Positions 47,445 through 55,215 of a stretch of 64,000 nt of DNA are shown here, piece after piece (the stretch's first letter is position 1; each line of letters starts with the position of its first letter). The translations under genes and the position numbers were made by a program. Below the pieces are notes generated by a model. It saw only the letters and a list, made by a program, of their open reading frames with translations. It did no database searches and was not told the DNA's origin. Location: positions 4,836,001-4,900,000 of the forward strand of contig NZ_AP022614.1 in assembly GCF_010730575.1 (NCBI RefSeq), read 5' to 3'. Source of the stretch: Mycobacterium parmense. Its GTDB lineage: Bacteria; Actinomycetota; Actinomycetes; Mycobacteriales; Mycobacteriaceae.

Positions 47445-47794
47445 CCGACCACCCCCAGGTGCACCAAGATGCGGTCGCCGTCGACCCGCACCGGAAAGCG
47501 GCGCAGGCACGCGTCTTCGGGGTTGACTCCGTTGCCGGTTTGAGCGTCGAACACCCACTCGTGGGCGGCGCAAGTCAGGATGTTCCCCTGGAGTTCGCCC
47601 TCCGAAAGCGGATTGGCCAGGTGAGGGCACCGGTCCTGATAGGCGTGCACCTGGCCCGCAACGTTGCACAGCAAGACGTCGACGGCGCCCAGGGTGACGG
47701 CGCACATCTCGCCCTCCCAGACATCGTCGAGCGTCCCGGCGTCCAGCCAGACGCCCACTGCGCCGTCAGCCCCGCTCGACGGTGAAGATGTCAC
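47441..47794 (-). CDS. tmoC: Rieske [2Fe-2S] ferredoxin of the monooxygenase
   Basis: 117 aa if the GTG at 47792-47794 is used, with a 29-bp overlap with the gamma-subunit gene. A second GTG at 47758 gives VGVWLDAGTLDDVWEGEM, which fits the family N-terminus better and removes the overlap. The Rieske ligands are intact: C56-P-H58 and C75-AA-H78. It passes electrons from a reductase to the diiron hydroxylase. The reductase itself (tmoF) is not encoded in this operon. Confidence 0.9.
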   Translation of the reverse strand: MTSSPSSGADGAVGVWLDAGTLDDVWEGEMCAVTLGAVDVLLCNVAGQVHAYQDRCPHLANPLSEGELQGNILTCAAHEWVFDAQTGNGVNPEDACLRRFPVRVDGDRILVHLGVVG

Positions 47795-48002
47795 CGTTGC
47801 CCAGTCCTGCCGCAGCGATCGTCGAATTGAGATCGAGTTCGTCGCCTATCTCGTTGTGCACGGTCAGCGGCCCGCCACATTCGGGCGCCAGTCCCCAGGC
47901 GACCAGCTGATCAGCCAGCTGCGCCACTGTGCGTTCGTTGGGTGTCACTATCACCCTCATCAAAAAGTCGTCGCTCGCGTAGCCGAACAGATAGATCCGC
48001 AC
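47766..48002 (-). CDS. tmoB: toluene/alkene monooxygenase gamma subunit (TmoB-like)
   Basis: 78 aa from GTG 48000-48002. It has the ubiquitin-like small-subunit pattern: RIYLFGYASDDFLMRVIVTP, NERTVAQLADQLVAWGLAPE, and the terminal NGDIFTVERG. It binds the hydroxylase alpha subunit. It starts 10 bp after the tmoA stop. The size and position between tmoA and tmoC match the tmoABCDE order. Confidence 0.82.
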   Translation of the reverse strand: MRIYLFGYASDDFLMRVIVTPNERTVAQLADQLVAWGLAPECGGPLTVHNEIGDELDLNSTIAAAGLGNGDIFTVERG

Positions 48003-48012
48003 CGCCGCACTC

Positions 48013-49494
48013 CTACGCCGTCGGGATGGGATCGAGGCGCCACGGATCCAGTCCGCGCCGTAGGTCCTTGCCGGTCTCGACGGGCGCGTCGAGTCCCATC
48101 CACCCGTGCAGATCCGTGAGCTTGCCCGGCGCCTCCCCCACGACGATCCGATCGACCACGCTCTTGTGGTCTGCGAACCGGGCACTTTCTTGCCGGAAGA
48201 TCCAACGGCACGGCTGCGAGCAGAACAAGTAGCGTCTGCCGTTCATCTCCAGGGTGCACGCGGTATTCCGCCCGGGTCTGACGAACAGCGCCGGAAGCTG
48301 ACAGAGGTTGCACAGCGCGGGCAGCCCGTAGGACAGCGTGTTGGCCTCGCCGCCTGCCGCCCAGCTTCGCTCGAGCCGATCCCACAGCGGTCCGTAGGTC
48401 GCCTCCCAGTCCGGGTACTTCGCGTTCAACCACGCCCGCTCGGAATTGTCAGGCATTGCGACGTCGAACCACAGCGTGGTGCGGTAGGTGTACAACCCCA
48501 GTTGGAAGCTATGGTGTGCGTAGTCGAGCTCTTCGACGAAAAGGTCCCAGAACCAGGGCTTTTCGAGGTCGAACTCGGCGAGATTCTTCATGAACTGTTC
48601 GGTCACCCACTCTTTCATGAACTCCTTGAACGAGCGGGTCCGCGCGTCGAGTGGGGTGAGGTACTCCATGGCGGTTCCCGTCAGCGCCAGGAACAGCCGC
48701 CAGCACCGCCACCACATCTTGTCGACGAGGTACTGTGCCCGCTCCCGGGAACCGTTCTCGAGTAGCGTCCGCAAGACCGGGTGGCCGATCTGGGCGTGGC
48801 GGGCCTCGTCGGTCTGAATGCTCGCCAGCGTCTTCTCGAACAGGTGATGGTGGGCACGGTCGGCCATCGCCGCCATCGCCATGAACTGCAGGTTGGTGAA
48901 GCCGGTCTCGAACACGAAGTTGAGCTGGATCGCGCTGTCGATCGCATCGGCCGCGAGAAACATGTCGTCGAACAGATGCCGGGCGGCCAGAATCACCCAC
49001 TCGTTGGTATGGAAGGCCTTGTGTGTCCAGTCGAAGTTGCCGTCGTGGGCCAGCATGTCGTGGCCGATCAGCAATGGGATCTGGGTGTGCCGGATCTCGT
49101 CGAGCGCGCCCAGGCTCGACATCATCCGCCAGGCGCTGTCGCGACCGAACCGCGCCATCCGCAGCTCTGCGATCGCGCCGGCGTATTCCACGAGAGCAAC
49201 CGCACCGTTGTGGAACTTGACCAGCTGCACCCAGCCGGGATCGAGGCCCTCGAAGAGGTGTGGTTTGTCCAATGCCGACCGCACGCCGAGCACTGCGGCG
49301 TCTTTCTCGCGCTGGTTTGCGACGTATTCGCGGTAGGTGGTGCGGTAAGTCTCGTTCCAGTCGCGCCAAGCATCGTGTGCCAACCAGGGCCGGCCGCTGA
49401 GTTCTTCAGGAAACATTTCCCGCTCATCGACATAGCGGGGTGTCCAGTTGACCTTGCGGGCTAGGTCGAGCCAGTCGTCTCGTCGAAGTACCAT
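48013..49494 (-). CDS. tmoA: toluene/alkene-type diiron monooxygenase, alpha subunit
   Basis: 493 aa. All six diiron ligands of the toluene-4-monooxygenase type are in place: E103, E133, H136 (DEIRHTQ), E196, E230 and H233 (DEARHAQ). The C-terminus has a YHS-like zinc segment, LCNLCQLPALFVRPGRNTAC then LFCSQPCRWIF. The enzyme inserts oxygen into aromatics or alkenes; which of these cannot be decided here. Its 5' end overlaps the MEDS gene by 34 bp. Operon order: MEDS, tmoA, B, C, D, E. Confidence 0.93.
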   Translation of the reverse strand: MVLRRDDWLDLARKVNWTPRYVDEREMFPEELSGRPWLAHDAWRDWNETYRTTYREYVANQREKDAAVLGVRSALDKPHLFEGLDPGWVQLVKFHNGAVALVEYAGAIAELRMARFGRDSAWRMMSSLGALDEIRHTQIPLLIGHDMLAHDGNFDWTHKAFHTNEWVILAARHLFDDMFLAADAIDSAIQLNFVFETGFTNLQFMAMAAMADRAHHHLFEKTLASIQTDEARHAQIGHPVLRTLLENGSRERAQYLVDKMWWRCWRLFLALTGTAMEYLTPLDARTRSFKEFMKEWVTEQFMKNLAEFDLEKPWFWDLFVEELDYAHHSFQLGLYTYRTTLWFDVAMPDNSERAWLNAKYPDWEATYGPLWDRLERSWAAGGEANTLSYGLPALCNLCQLPALFVRPGRNTACTLEMNGRRYLFCSQPCRWIFRQESARFADHKSVVDRIVVGEAPGKLTDLHGWMGLDAPVETGKDLRRGLDPWRLDPIPTA

Positions 49495-50147
49495 CTCGCC
49501 GCCTCATCGATCTCGCCATCCGCGGTCTCTGAACCTCCGCGCTCCGCCCGGTGAAGGAATTCGTCGGGGGACGTGTAGTAGGGGTTCTCGACGAGCATTC
49601 CGCCGATCAGCATCCGAGGGTGCGTCTTCAGCAGGTCGACGATGATGCCACTGCCGAACCGATCGATGTCGTACAGGCACACGACGACCTGGGGGAACAG
49701 TGGCAGGAATCGATTCATCTCGGACTCGAGCATGAGGAGTTCGTCCATGTCGGGAACGACGTCACGGCGTGACCACGTCTCCACGGCCCGCACCACGTCG
49801 AACCGGCCGTCGTACATGACGTCGGACATGGCGGCCTTCCAGGAGCCGATCACCTCGTTGGCACAAAAGCCACCGGATCGCAAATACATGTCGGGCGCGC
49901 GGATGACCTCGAGCTGCTTGTCGACCACGAATTTCGCGGCGTCCGCGCCAGTGTCGAGGGCCGCGACCACCTCTTTCGGATCGGTCCCGTCGACGACGCA
50001 GATGCACTTGTCGCCGGCCGCAAGACCTGCCTCGAGGAAGGGGAGCAGGATCTGGTCGCGCTGGAGTTGGTTGGAGTAGAGGCCGCAGATGTGGTCGCCC
50101 AGCGCCGCTTCGATACCCGTGACACCCAAGTCGAGGGTATCGGACAC
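49461..50147 (-). CDS. MEDS-domain (DcmR-type) sensory protein
   Basis: 228 aa, GTG start. It has the MEDS domain signature: GDHICGLYSNQLQRDQILLP, FLEAGLAAGDKCICVVDGTD, and a later LFPQVVVCLYDIDRFGSGII. MEDS was named from DcmR, a regulator of dichloromethane dehalogenase, and is found in C1/hydrocarbon sensors. No DNA-binding domain is present, so it must work through a partner. As first gene of the monooxygenase operon it probably reports substrate or redox state, perhaps to the divergent PucR protein. Confidence 0.8.
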   Translation of the reverse strand: MSDTLDLGVTGIEAALGDHICGLYSNQLQRDQILLPFLEAGLAAGDKCICVVDGTDPKEVVAALDTGADAAKFVVDKQLEVIRAPDMYLRSGGFCANEVIGSWKAAMSDVMYDGRFDVVRAVETWSRRDVVPDMDELLMLESEMNRFLPLFPQVVVCLYDIDRFGSGIIVDLLKTHPRMLIGGMLVENPYYTSPDEFLHRAERGGSETADGEIDEAARWYFDETTGST

Positions 50148-50488
50148 CCCGCACCCCCGATCGACACAAGTTGTTCGAAGAGCTCAGTCTAATTAGTGCT
50201 GGGGGTTTAAAGAACCGTCACCGCATGACGAATTTTGACGGCTGTTGGGCAGGATGATCGGCGTGGAGAGGCTTTGGCCTGGGGCGCTTCGAGTGCGTGG
50301 TGGTTAGGCGCGCTAGCTGTCGTTTCCGGGCCACCGCGCCTGCTGTCGATTTGTTCGGTTATTCATACTGTGATGCCGAAACTCTTGCCCAGAACTGTCC
50401 TGACAGGCCGAAGAGGGCGGGTTGTGGGCTGTGCGATGTTGTAGGGCAATCACGGATCGAGCACGGGCTGGGGGCGGGATACTTGACT
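50148..50488. promoter_or_regulatory. divergent control region between the monooxygenase operon and PucR
   Basis: About 340 bp between the MEDS and PucR starts. It holds an AT-rich patch (50165-50240) with a CCGTCA-N15-TGACGG dyad at 50215-50241, a candidate regulator site. No gene is recognised. Confidence 0.45.
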
Positions 50489-52195
50489 ATGGCGCGCGAG
50501 GCCCCTGAATTCGCCTCCAGGCGGATCGCACATCGGTCATCGGAGAACGCCCGCGCCCAGCTCTCGAACCTCTATGGGGTTCTTATCCTTTCGGCGTTGA
50601 TGTTCGACGGCCGCGACGCCGATTCGATACTCGAGACAGCCGCCAACGCGGTCTCGTCTCTCGGCGCGTTTCACACCGAGGCGACCTATCGAGTCGCGAA
50701 TGGGACGCTGGTAGACGGCCGTGATCCCGGCAGGAAGCTTGATAGCCGCATTGACTCTCTCGTCACCGCGAACTTAGGGGCGGATCTGCCCATCGAGCTG
50801 CCCGATGGTCAGTGGCGATATGCGATCGCCCTGCAGGCGGTGGAAGGCTGCAAGGGTGCGCTGGTGATCCGGGCTGACATCGCTCCCTCGGCGGATGAAT
50901 TGTTCTTGCTTCGGGCATTGACTCAGCAAACGGCCGCGGCGATGACAAATGCCGACCTGCTCAAGAAGGAGCGCGCACTCACTCAGGAACGTGAGTGTGC
51001 GATACAGCGCTTGTCCGCCACCATTTCCGAGCTCACGCGGCAGGACAAGATACACGCGACCCTGACGGCCGTATCCGGCTCGGGCTCGGGTGTGCAGGGA
51101 ATCGCTGATGCGCTTCGGGAGCTTACGTCTTTGGACGTCATCGTTGAGGACGTGTTCGGCAATCCGCGGGCGTGGTCCGGCGGACGGGAGCCAAATCCGC
51201 ACCGGCCGATCGGCGGCGACAACCGCGAAGAAATACTCCGGCGTGCCGCCGCTCATGGCACACCCCAGCGTGATGGCAATCAGATCTTCTGGCTTATTCG
51301 GCAGAAGGCGAAGATCCTTGGCGTTGTGCTCCTGCACGATCCGAAGAGGAACGCCGATCGTCTCGACATCGTCGCGCTAGAGCATGCTGCTACTGTGCTG
51401 GCACTGGAATTTGCCCACCATCGAGTCCTAGCCGAAACCGAGCTGCGGCTGCGCCGCGACCTCGTTGAGGACTTGTTGGCCGGCACGGACAATGAGAGCG
51501 CATGCCTGCGCGCGGAGGCACTCGGTCACGATCTTCTCGTGCCACACACCGTCACGGTTCTGCATTGGCAGCGTGGGGTCTCCGGCGATGCGATCGCCAC
51601 TGCCGCGCGACGATGGGCCACCAACGCGCGAATGCATTCCCTCGCGGTGCGAAGACCAACCATGACCGTCTTGCTCACAGACGGTGTGCCCGAGCCGTCC
51701 TCTCTCTACCGTGCGATAGCGGTTGATGTCAGTTGCGAATCAGGCTCGATCGGCATAGGTTCGGCGGCCGCCACCCCGTCGGAGCTGCCGCGGTCATTCG
51801 CCGAGGCGCAGCGGGCGCTGCAGGTCCAAAAGGAGTCCATGTCACCGTACGGCGGCCGACGCTTCGAGGACCTCGGCCTGTACCGCATCCTTGACCGCGC
51901 CGGCGATAGGCCGGAGGTTCACGACTTCGTGATGGAATGGTTGGGTCCGTTGCTGAGCTACGACCGCAAGAAGAACGCCGATTTGGTCATGACACTCGCC
52001 CAGTACCTGGACTGCGGCGGGAACTACGACGCTGCGGCAGAGTCGCTCACTATCCACAGAAGCACCTTGCGTTATCGGCTTGGCCGCATTCGCGACATCT
52101 CGGGGCGTGACCTACAGGATGTCGAGGACCGACTGAACTTGCATATAGCGACCCGGATTGTCCGCATTTCCGGGATGCGGTTGTCGCAAGAATAA
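50489..52195 (+). CDS. PucR-family regulator (copy 3), divergent from the monooxygenase operon
   Basis: 568 aa from the ATG at 50489 (frame open to 50297). Same plan as copy 2 at 13403-15142: SNLYGVLILSALMFDGRDAD, a GAF-like sensor, a coiled segment (about 170-205), LRRDLVEDLLAGTDNESACL, and the terminal HTH CGGNYDAAAESLTIHRSTL with RYRLGRI. PucR proteins activate catabolic operons, often divergent ones. Its location opposite the MEDS-tmo operon makes it the prime candidate activator of that operon. Confidence 0.87.
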   Translation: MAREAPEFASRRIAHRSSENARAQLSNLYGVLILSALMFDGRDADSILETAANAVSSLGAFHTEATYRVANGTLVDGRDPGRKLDSRIDSLVTANLGADLPIELPDGQWRYAIALQAVEGCKGALVIRADIAPSADELFLLRALTQQTAAAMTNADLLKKERALTQERECAIQRLSATISELTRQDKIHATLTAVSGSGSGVQGIADALRELTSLDVIVEDVFGNPRAWSGGREPNPHRPIGGDNREEILRRAAAHGTPQRDGNQIFWLIRQKAKILGVVLLHDPKRNADRLDIVALEHAATVLALEFAHHRVLAETELRLRRDLVEDLLAGTDNESACLRAEALGHDLLVPHTVTVLHWQRGVSGDAIATAARRWATNARMHSLAVRRPTMTVLLTDGVPEPSSLYRAIAVDVSCESGSIGIGSAAATPSELPRSFAEAQRALQVQKESMSPYGGRRFEDLGLYRILDRAGDRPEVHDFVMEWLGPLLSYDRKKNADLVMTLAQYLDCGGNYDAAAESLTIHRSTLRYRLGRIRDISGRDLQDVEDRLNLHIATRIVRISGMRLSQE

Positions 52196-52234
52196 ATTGG
52201 GTCCAGACGCATGAACTCATCGAATGCCGGCCGT

Positions 52235-53077
52235 TCACAGAACCTCGAGCGGACGCCCCCGGGTAGGCGGCGGGAACGCGCGGTCGAGGGCATGCAACTC
52301 GTCGCGGGTCAGCTCGATGTCGCGGGCGGCGGCGTTTTGCCGAACGTGCAGAAGCGTTCCGGCGCGTGGAATAGCGTTGACGCCGTCGTGTTGAAGCACC
52401 CAGGCGAGCGCGATCTGTGCAGGAGTCGCATCGTGTTGCAGCGCGATCGGTTGCAGCGCAGGGTGTTCCAGCAGCCGGCCCTGCTCGATCGGCGAGTAGG
52501 CCATGGGCGGGATCCGATGTTCTGCCAGCCACGGCAATAGGGCGTACTCAGGGCCTCGGCGGGCCAGGTTGTAGAGGATCTGATTAGCCTGGACCTCATC
52601 ACCGCCCGGGACGCTCCAAAGTTCGACCATGTCGTCGATGTCGAAATTGCTTACGCCCCAATGGCGGATCATCCCATTCTGCTTCAATTCGGCAAAGCCT
52701 TCGATTGTCTCGGCCAGCGGGATAAGGCCCCGCCAGTGCAGGAGGTAGAGATCGATGTATTCGACGCCGAGCCTGACCAGGCTTGCCTCACACGCCCGGA
52801 CGGTGCCTACCCGGCTCGCATGGTGTGGGAGCACCTTGTCGACGAGGAATGCTTCGCTGCGGCGTCCTTTCATCGCCTCACCCACCAAGGTCTCCGCCGC
52901 GCCGTTGCCGTACATCTCCGCGGTGTCGATCACCGTCATTCCCAGGTCAACACCGAGCCGGATCGAGGCCACCTCCTGGGCCCGCCGCCCTGGATTTTCG
53001 CCAAAATGCCAAGTGCCCTGCCCGAGGGCGGCGATCTTCTCGCCTGAGCGCAAGGACATTGACCGAACTGGTTTCAT
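52235..53077 (-). CDS. aldo/keto reductase
   Basis: 280 aa, family length. The catalytic tetrad is complete: D51, Y56 (DTAEMYGNGAAE), K81 (VDKVLPHH) and H114 (YLLHWRG), with the NADPH-binding IALAWVLQHDGVNAIPRAGT near the C-terminus. It reduces aldehydes and ketones with NADPH. It converges with the PucR gene and is divergent from the zinc ADH, with about 430 bp between. It could detoxify carbonyl products of the neighbouring oxygenases. Confidence 0.9.
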   Translation of the reverse strand: MKPVRSMSLRSGEKIAALGQGTWHFGENPGRRAQEVASIRLGVDLGMTVIDTAEMYGNGAAETLVGEAMKGRRSEAFLVDKVLPHHASRVGTVRACEASLVRLGVEYIDLYLLHWRGLIPLAETIEGFAELKQNGMIRHWGVSNFDIDDMVELWSVPGGDEVQANQILYNLARRGPEYALLPWLAEHRIPPMAYSPIEQGRLLEHPALQPIALQHDATPAQIALAWVLQHDGVNAIPRAGTLLHVRQNAAARDIELTRDELHALDRAFPPPTRGRPLEVL

Positions 53078-53508
53078 GGATCAACCGCCCTTTCGCGAAC
53101 GTCCGGGCTGAACGGAGACACCACCGCTGCACCGGACAGACCTATTGTGTTTGCGGCATCACGCACCGCACTTCGACCTGAGAGGGCACAACTGCGTGAC
53201 CGGTGTGGTTGTTCCGGGTCCAATGCTGGGCCTTGCCCGCGCGAACCACCGCCGCAACGCCGTTGCCGTCAACACCACCCCCGTTCGGCGCCACGGGTGA
53301 CCGAGGACGGCTGACCCCAATCCGGCACTGCCAGTGGGTTTCACGCAAGTCAGTGACGACTTGCAGGCTGGTCTGGCGTTTCGCGGGGGCCAAAGAGGTG
53401 CCGCAAACTCGACCCGGCAGGACGAAGATGTGACAACTGCCGTCTGCAAGCATGGTTGATGTTGGGTGAGTGTCTGTGCACGGCCTCGGATTTTCGTTGG
53501 GAGAGAAC
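53078..53508. other. divergent spacer (aldo/keto reductase / zinc ADH)
   Basis: About 430 bp between divergent genes, expected to hold both promoters. Open frames here are noise-like. No dyad or RNA was recognised. Confidence 0.45.
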
Positions 53509-54663
53509 ATGAAAGCTGTCGTATACGAGGGGCCCAGGAACGTCAGCGTCGAGGAGGTTCCGGACCCGGTCGTCTCGGAGCCCACCGATGTCCTCGTCCG
53601 GATCACCACCACCAATATTTGCGGGTCCGACCTGCACATGTACGAGGGCCGGACAGCGATGGACAGTGGCAGGGTCCTCGGCCACGAGAATCTCGGCGAA
53701 GTTGTTGACACAGGAGCCGCCGTGGTCTCGGTGCGAGTGGGTGATCGGGTATGCCTGCCCTTCAACATCAGCTGCGGCTTCTGCCGCAATTGCGAGAGAG
53801 GGCTGACGGCTTTCTGCCTGACCACCAATCCCGACCCGGACATGGTTGGGGCGGCCTACGGGTTCGCGGGTATGGGCCCGTACAACGGCGGGCAAGCCGA
53901 GTACTTGCGGGTGCCGTTCGGCGACTCGAACTGCCTGAAACTGCCCGACGACGCGCAGGAGAAGGAAAACGACTACGTCATGCTGTCGGACATTTTCCCG
54001 ACCGGCTGGCACTGTACAGAACTTGCGGGAATGCAACCCGGCGATGAGATTGTGGTCTATGGTGCGGGCCCGGTCGGGTTGATGGCTGCCCATTCAGCGA
54101 TGATCAAGGGCGCGGCCAAGGTGATGATCGTCGATCGTCACCCCGATCGGCTCAAGCTGGCCGAACAAATCGGCGTCATCGCGATCGACGATTCGAAGGG
54201 GTCTGCCGTCGAGCAGATCCTTGAGCAAACCAACGGCGCCGGCGCCGACTGCGGTTGCGACTGCATCGGTTATCAGGCGCATGACCCTCAGGGCCAGGAG
54301 GATCCCGCGATGGTGCTCCGGGATCTCGTGCGGGTAGTGAAGTTCACCGGCGGAATCGGCGTGGTGGGATTGTATCTGCCGCAGGATCCAGGCGCGCCGG
54401 ACCAAGAACGACAAAAGGGCAGAATCACTTTCGAAATGGGCCAATTCTGGGTCAAGGGCCAACGGATGGGTACCGGTCAGGCCAACGTCAAGCATTACAA
54501 CCGCCAGTTGCGTGATCTGATCCACGAAGGCAGGGCCAACCCGTCGTGGATCATCTCTCACCAGCTGCCGTTGTCTGAGGCCCCGAGCGCGTACGAGCAC
54601 TTCGACGCCCGCGACGACGGTTGGACCAAAGTGGTGCTCAAGCCGCAACTTGCGTCGGATTGA
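53509..54663 (+). CDS. zinc-dependent alcohol dehydrogenase, formaldehyde-dehydrogenase-like
   Basis: 384 aa from the ATG at 53509 (GGGAGAG upstream). Medium-chain ADH with catalytic-zinc Cys in NICGSDLHMYEG, GHENLGEVV, the structural-zinc loop CGFCRNCERGLTAFC, and NAD motif VVYGAGPVGLMAA. The stretch AAYGFAGMGPYNGGQAEYLR and the SDIFPTGWHCTELA insert are typical of glutathione-independent formaldehyde dehydrogenases. It oxidises alcohols or aldehydes with NAD. Followed 12 bp later by a 16-codon reading frame and the GlcG gene. Confidence 0.88.
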   Translation: MKAVVYEGPRNVSVEEVPDPVVSEPTDVLVRITTTNICGSDLHMYEGRTAMDSGRVLGHENLGEVVDTGAAVVSVRVGDRVCLPFNISCGFCRNCERGLTAFCLTTNPDPDMVGAAYGFAGMGPYNGGQAEYLRVPFGDSNCLKLPDDAQEKENDYVMLSDIFPTGWHCTELAGMQPGDEIVVYGAGPVGLMAAHSAMIKGAAKVMIVDRHPDRLKLAEQIGVIAIDDSKGSAVEQILEQTNGAGADCGCDCIGYQAHDPQGQEDPAMVLRDLVRVVKFTGGIGVVGLYLPQDPGAPDQERQKGRITFEMGQFWVKGQRMGTGQANVKHYNRQLRDLIHEGRANPSWIISHQLPLSEAPSAYEHFDARDDGWTKVVLKPQLASD

Positions 54664-54675
54664 AGGAGGATTCCG

Positions 54676-54726
54676 ATGTTGAACCACGTTCAGGGCAAGT
54701 TCGTTGGTGAATCGGGCGCGCGATGA
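54676..54726 (+). CDS. 16-residue leader peptide coupled to the GlcG gene
   Basis: ATG 54676 follows AAGGAGG at ideal distance and encodes MLNHVQGKFVGESGAR. Its TGA overlaps the ATG of the GlcG-like gene (ATGA). The GlcG start itself has no ribosome-binding site of its own, so translation probably reaches it by termination-reinitiation. The peptide weakly resembles the N-terminal strand of aldehyde dehydrogenases, so it may be the remnant of a lost gene. Confidence 0.5.
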   Translation: MLNHVQGKFVGESGAR

Positions 54727-55136
54727 CTCTCGATGAGACATCGGTTTGTCTTGATGACGCGCAGCGAGTGGTTGCCGCGGGCAGGGCCAAAGCCGAGGAG
54801 ATTTCCTCGCCGTCGAATATCGCGGTCGTCGACGTCGGCGGCAATCTGGTGACGCACATTCGGATGGACGGCGCCTGGATAGGCAGTGTCGACATCTCCA
54901 TAAACAAGGCCTTCACGGCCCGTGCATTCGACATCGCGACCGAAGAGCTGGCGGCCGACGCCGGTCCGGGCGGTCAGTTCTATGGAATCCACGTCTCAAA
55001 CGGGGGCAGAGTCATGATTTTTGCAGGAGGAATCCCACTGCGACGTGCCGACCGGATAGTAGGCGCCGTCGGCGTCAGCGGCGGGAGCGGGAAGCAGGAC
55101 CAGGCTGTCGCCGAAGCCGCCGCCGCTGCCCTTTAA
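54723..55136 (+). CDS. GlcG/HbpS-family heme-binding-like protein
   Basis: 137 aa. It matches the GlcG/HbpS domain: AVVDVGGNLVTHIRMDGAWI, SVDISINKAFTARAFDIATE, FAGGIPLRRADRIVGAVGVS, and the closing GGSGKQDQAVAEAAAAAL. Family members bind heme or other small molecules and often sit beside glycolate, diol or alcohol oxidation genes. The gene follows the zinc ADH and is coupled to a 16-codon leader. Its stop lies inside the first copy of a 22-bp tandem duplication. Confidence 0.85.
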   Translation: MTLDETSVCLDDAQRVVAAGRAKAEEISSPSNIAVVDVGGNLVTHIRMDGAWIGSVDISINKAFTARAFDIATEELAADAGPGGQFYGIHVSNGGRVMIFAGGIPLRRADRIVGAVGVSGGSGKQDQAVAEAAAAAL

Positions 55137-55171
55137 CAACATGTTTGACGCCCTTTAACAACATGTTTGAC
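55128..55171 (+). repeat. perfect 22-bp tandem duplication at the GlcG stop codon
   Basis: Positions 55128-55149 and 55150-55171 are identical and adjacent; the core is CTTTAACAACATGTTTGAC. The first copy contains the last codons and TAA of the GlcG gene. Exact identity suggests a recent slippage event. The unit holds an AACATGTT palindrome. Confidence 0.9.
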
Positions 55172-55215
55172 AACGCATCTGGAAACGCCGTCGCCATTGC
55201 GCTGTTGCCACGGCG

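Noticed and set aside
53142..54741. Long leftward open frames opposite the zinc ADH gene.
   Set aside because: They mirror the high-GC coding strand; no family-like sequence or ribosome-binding sites.
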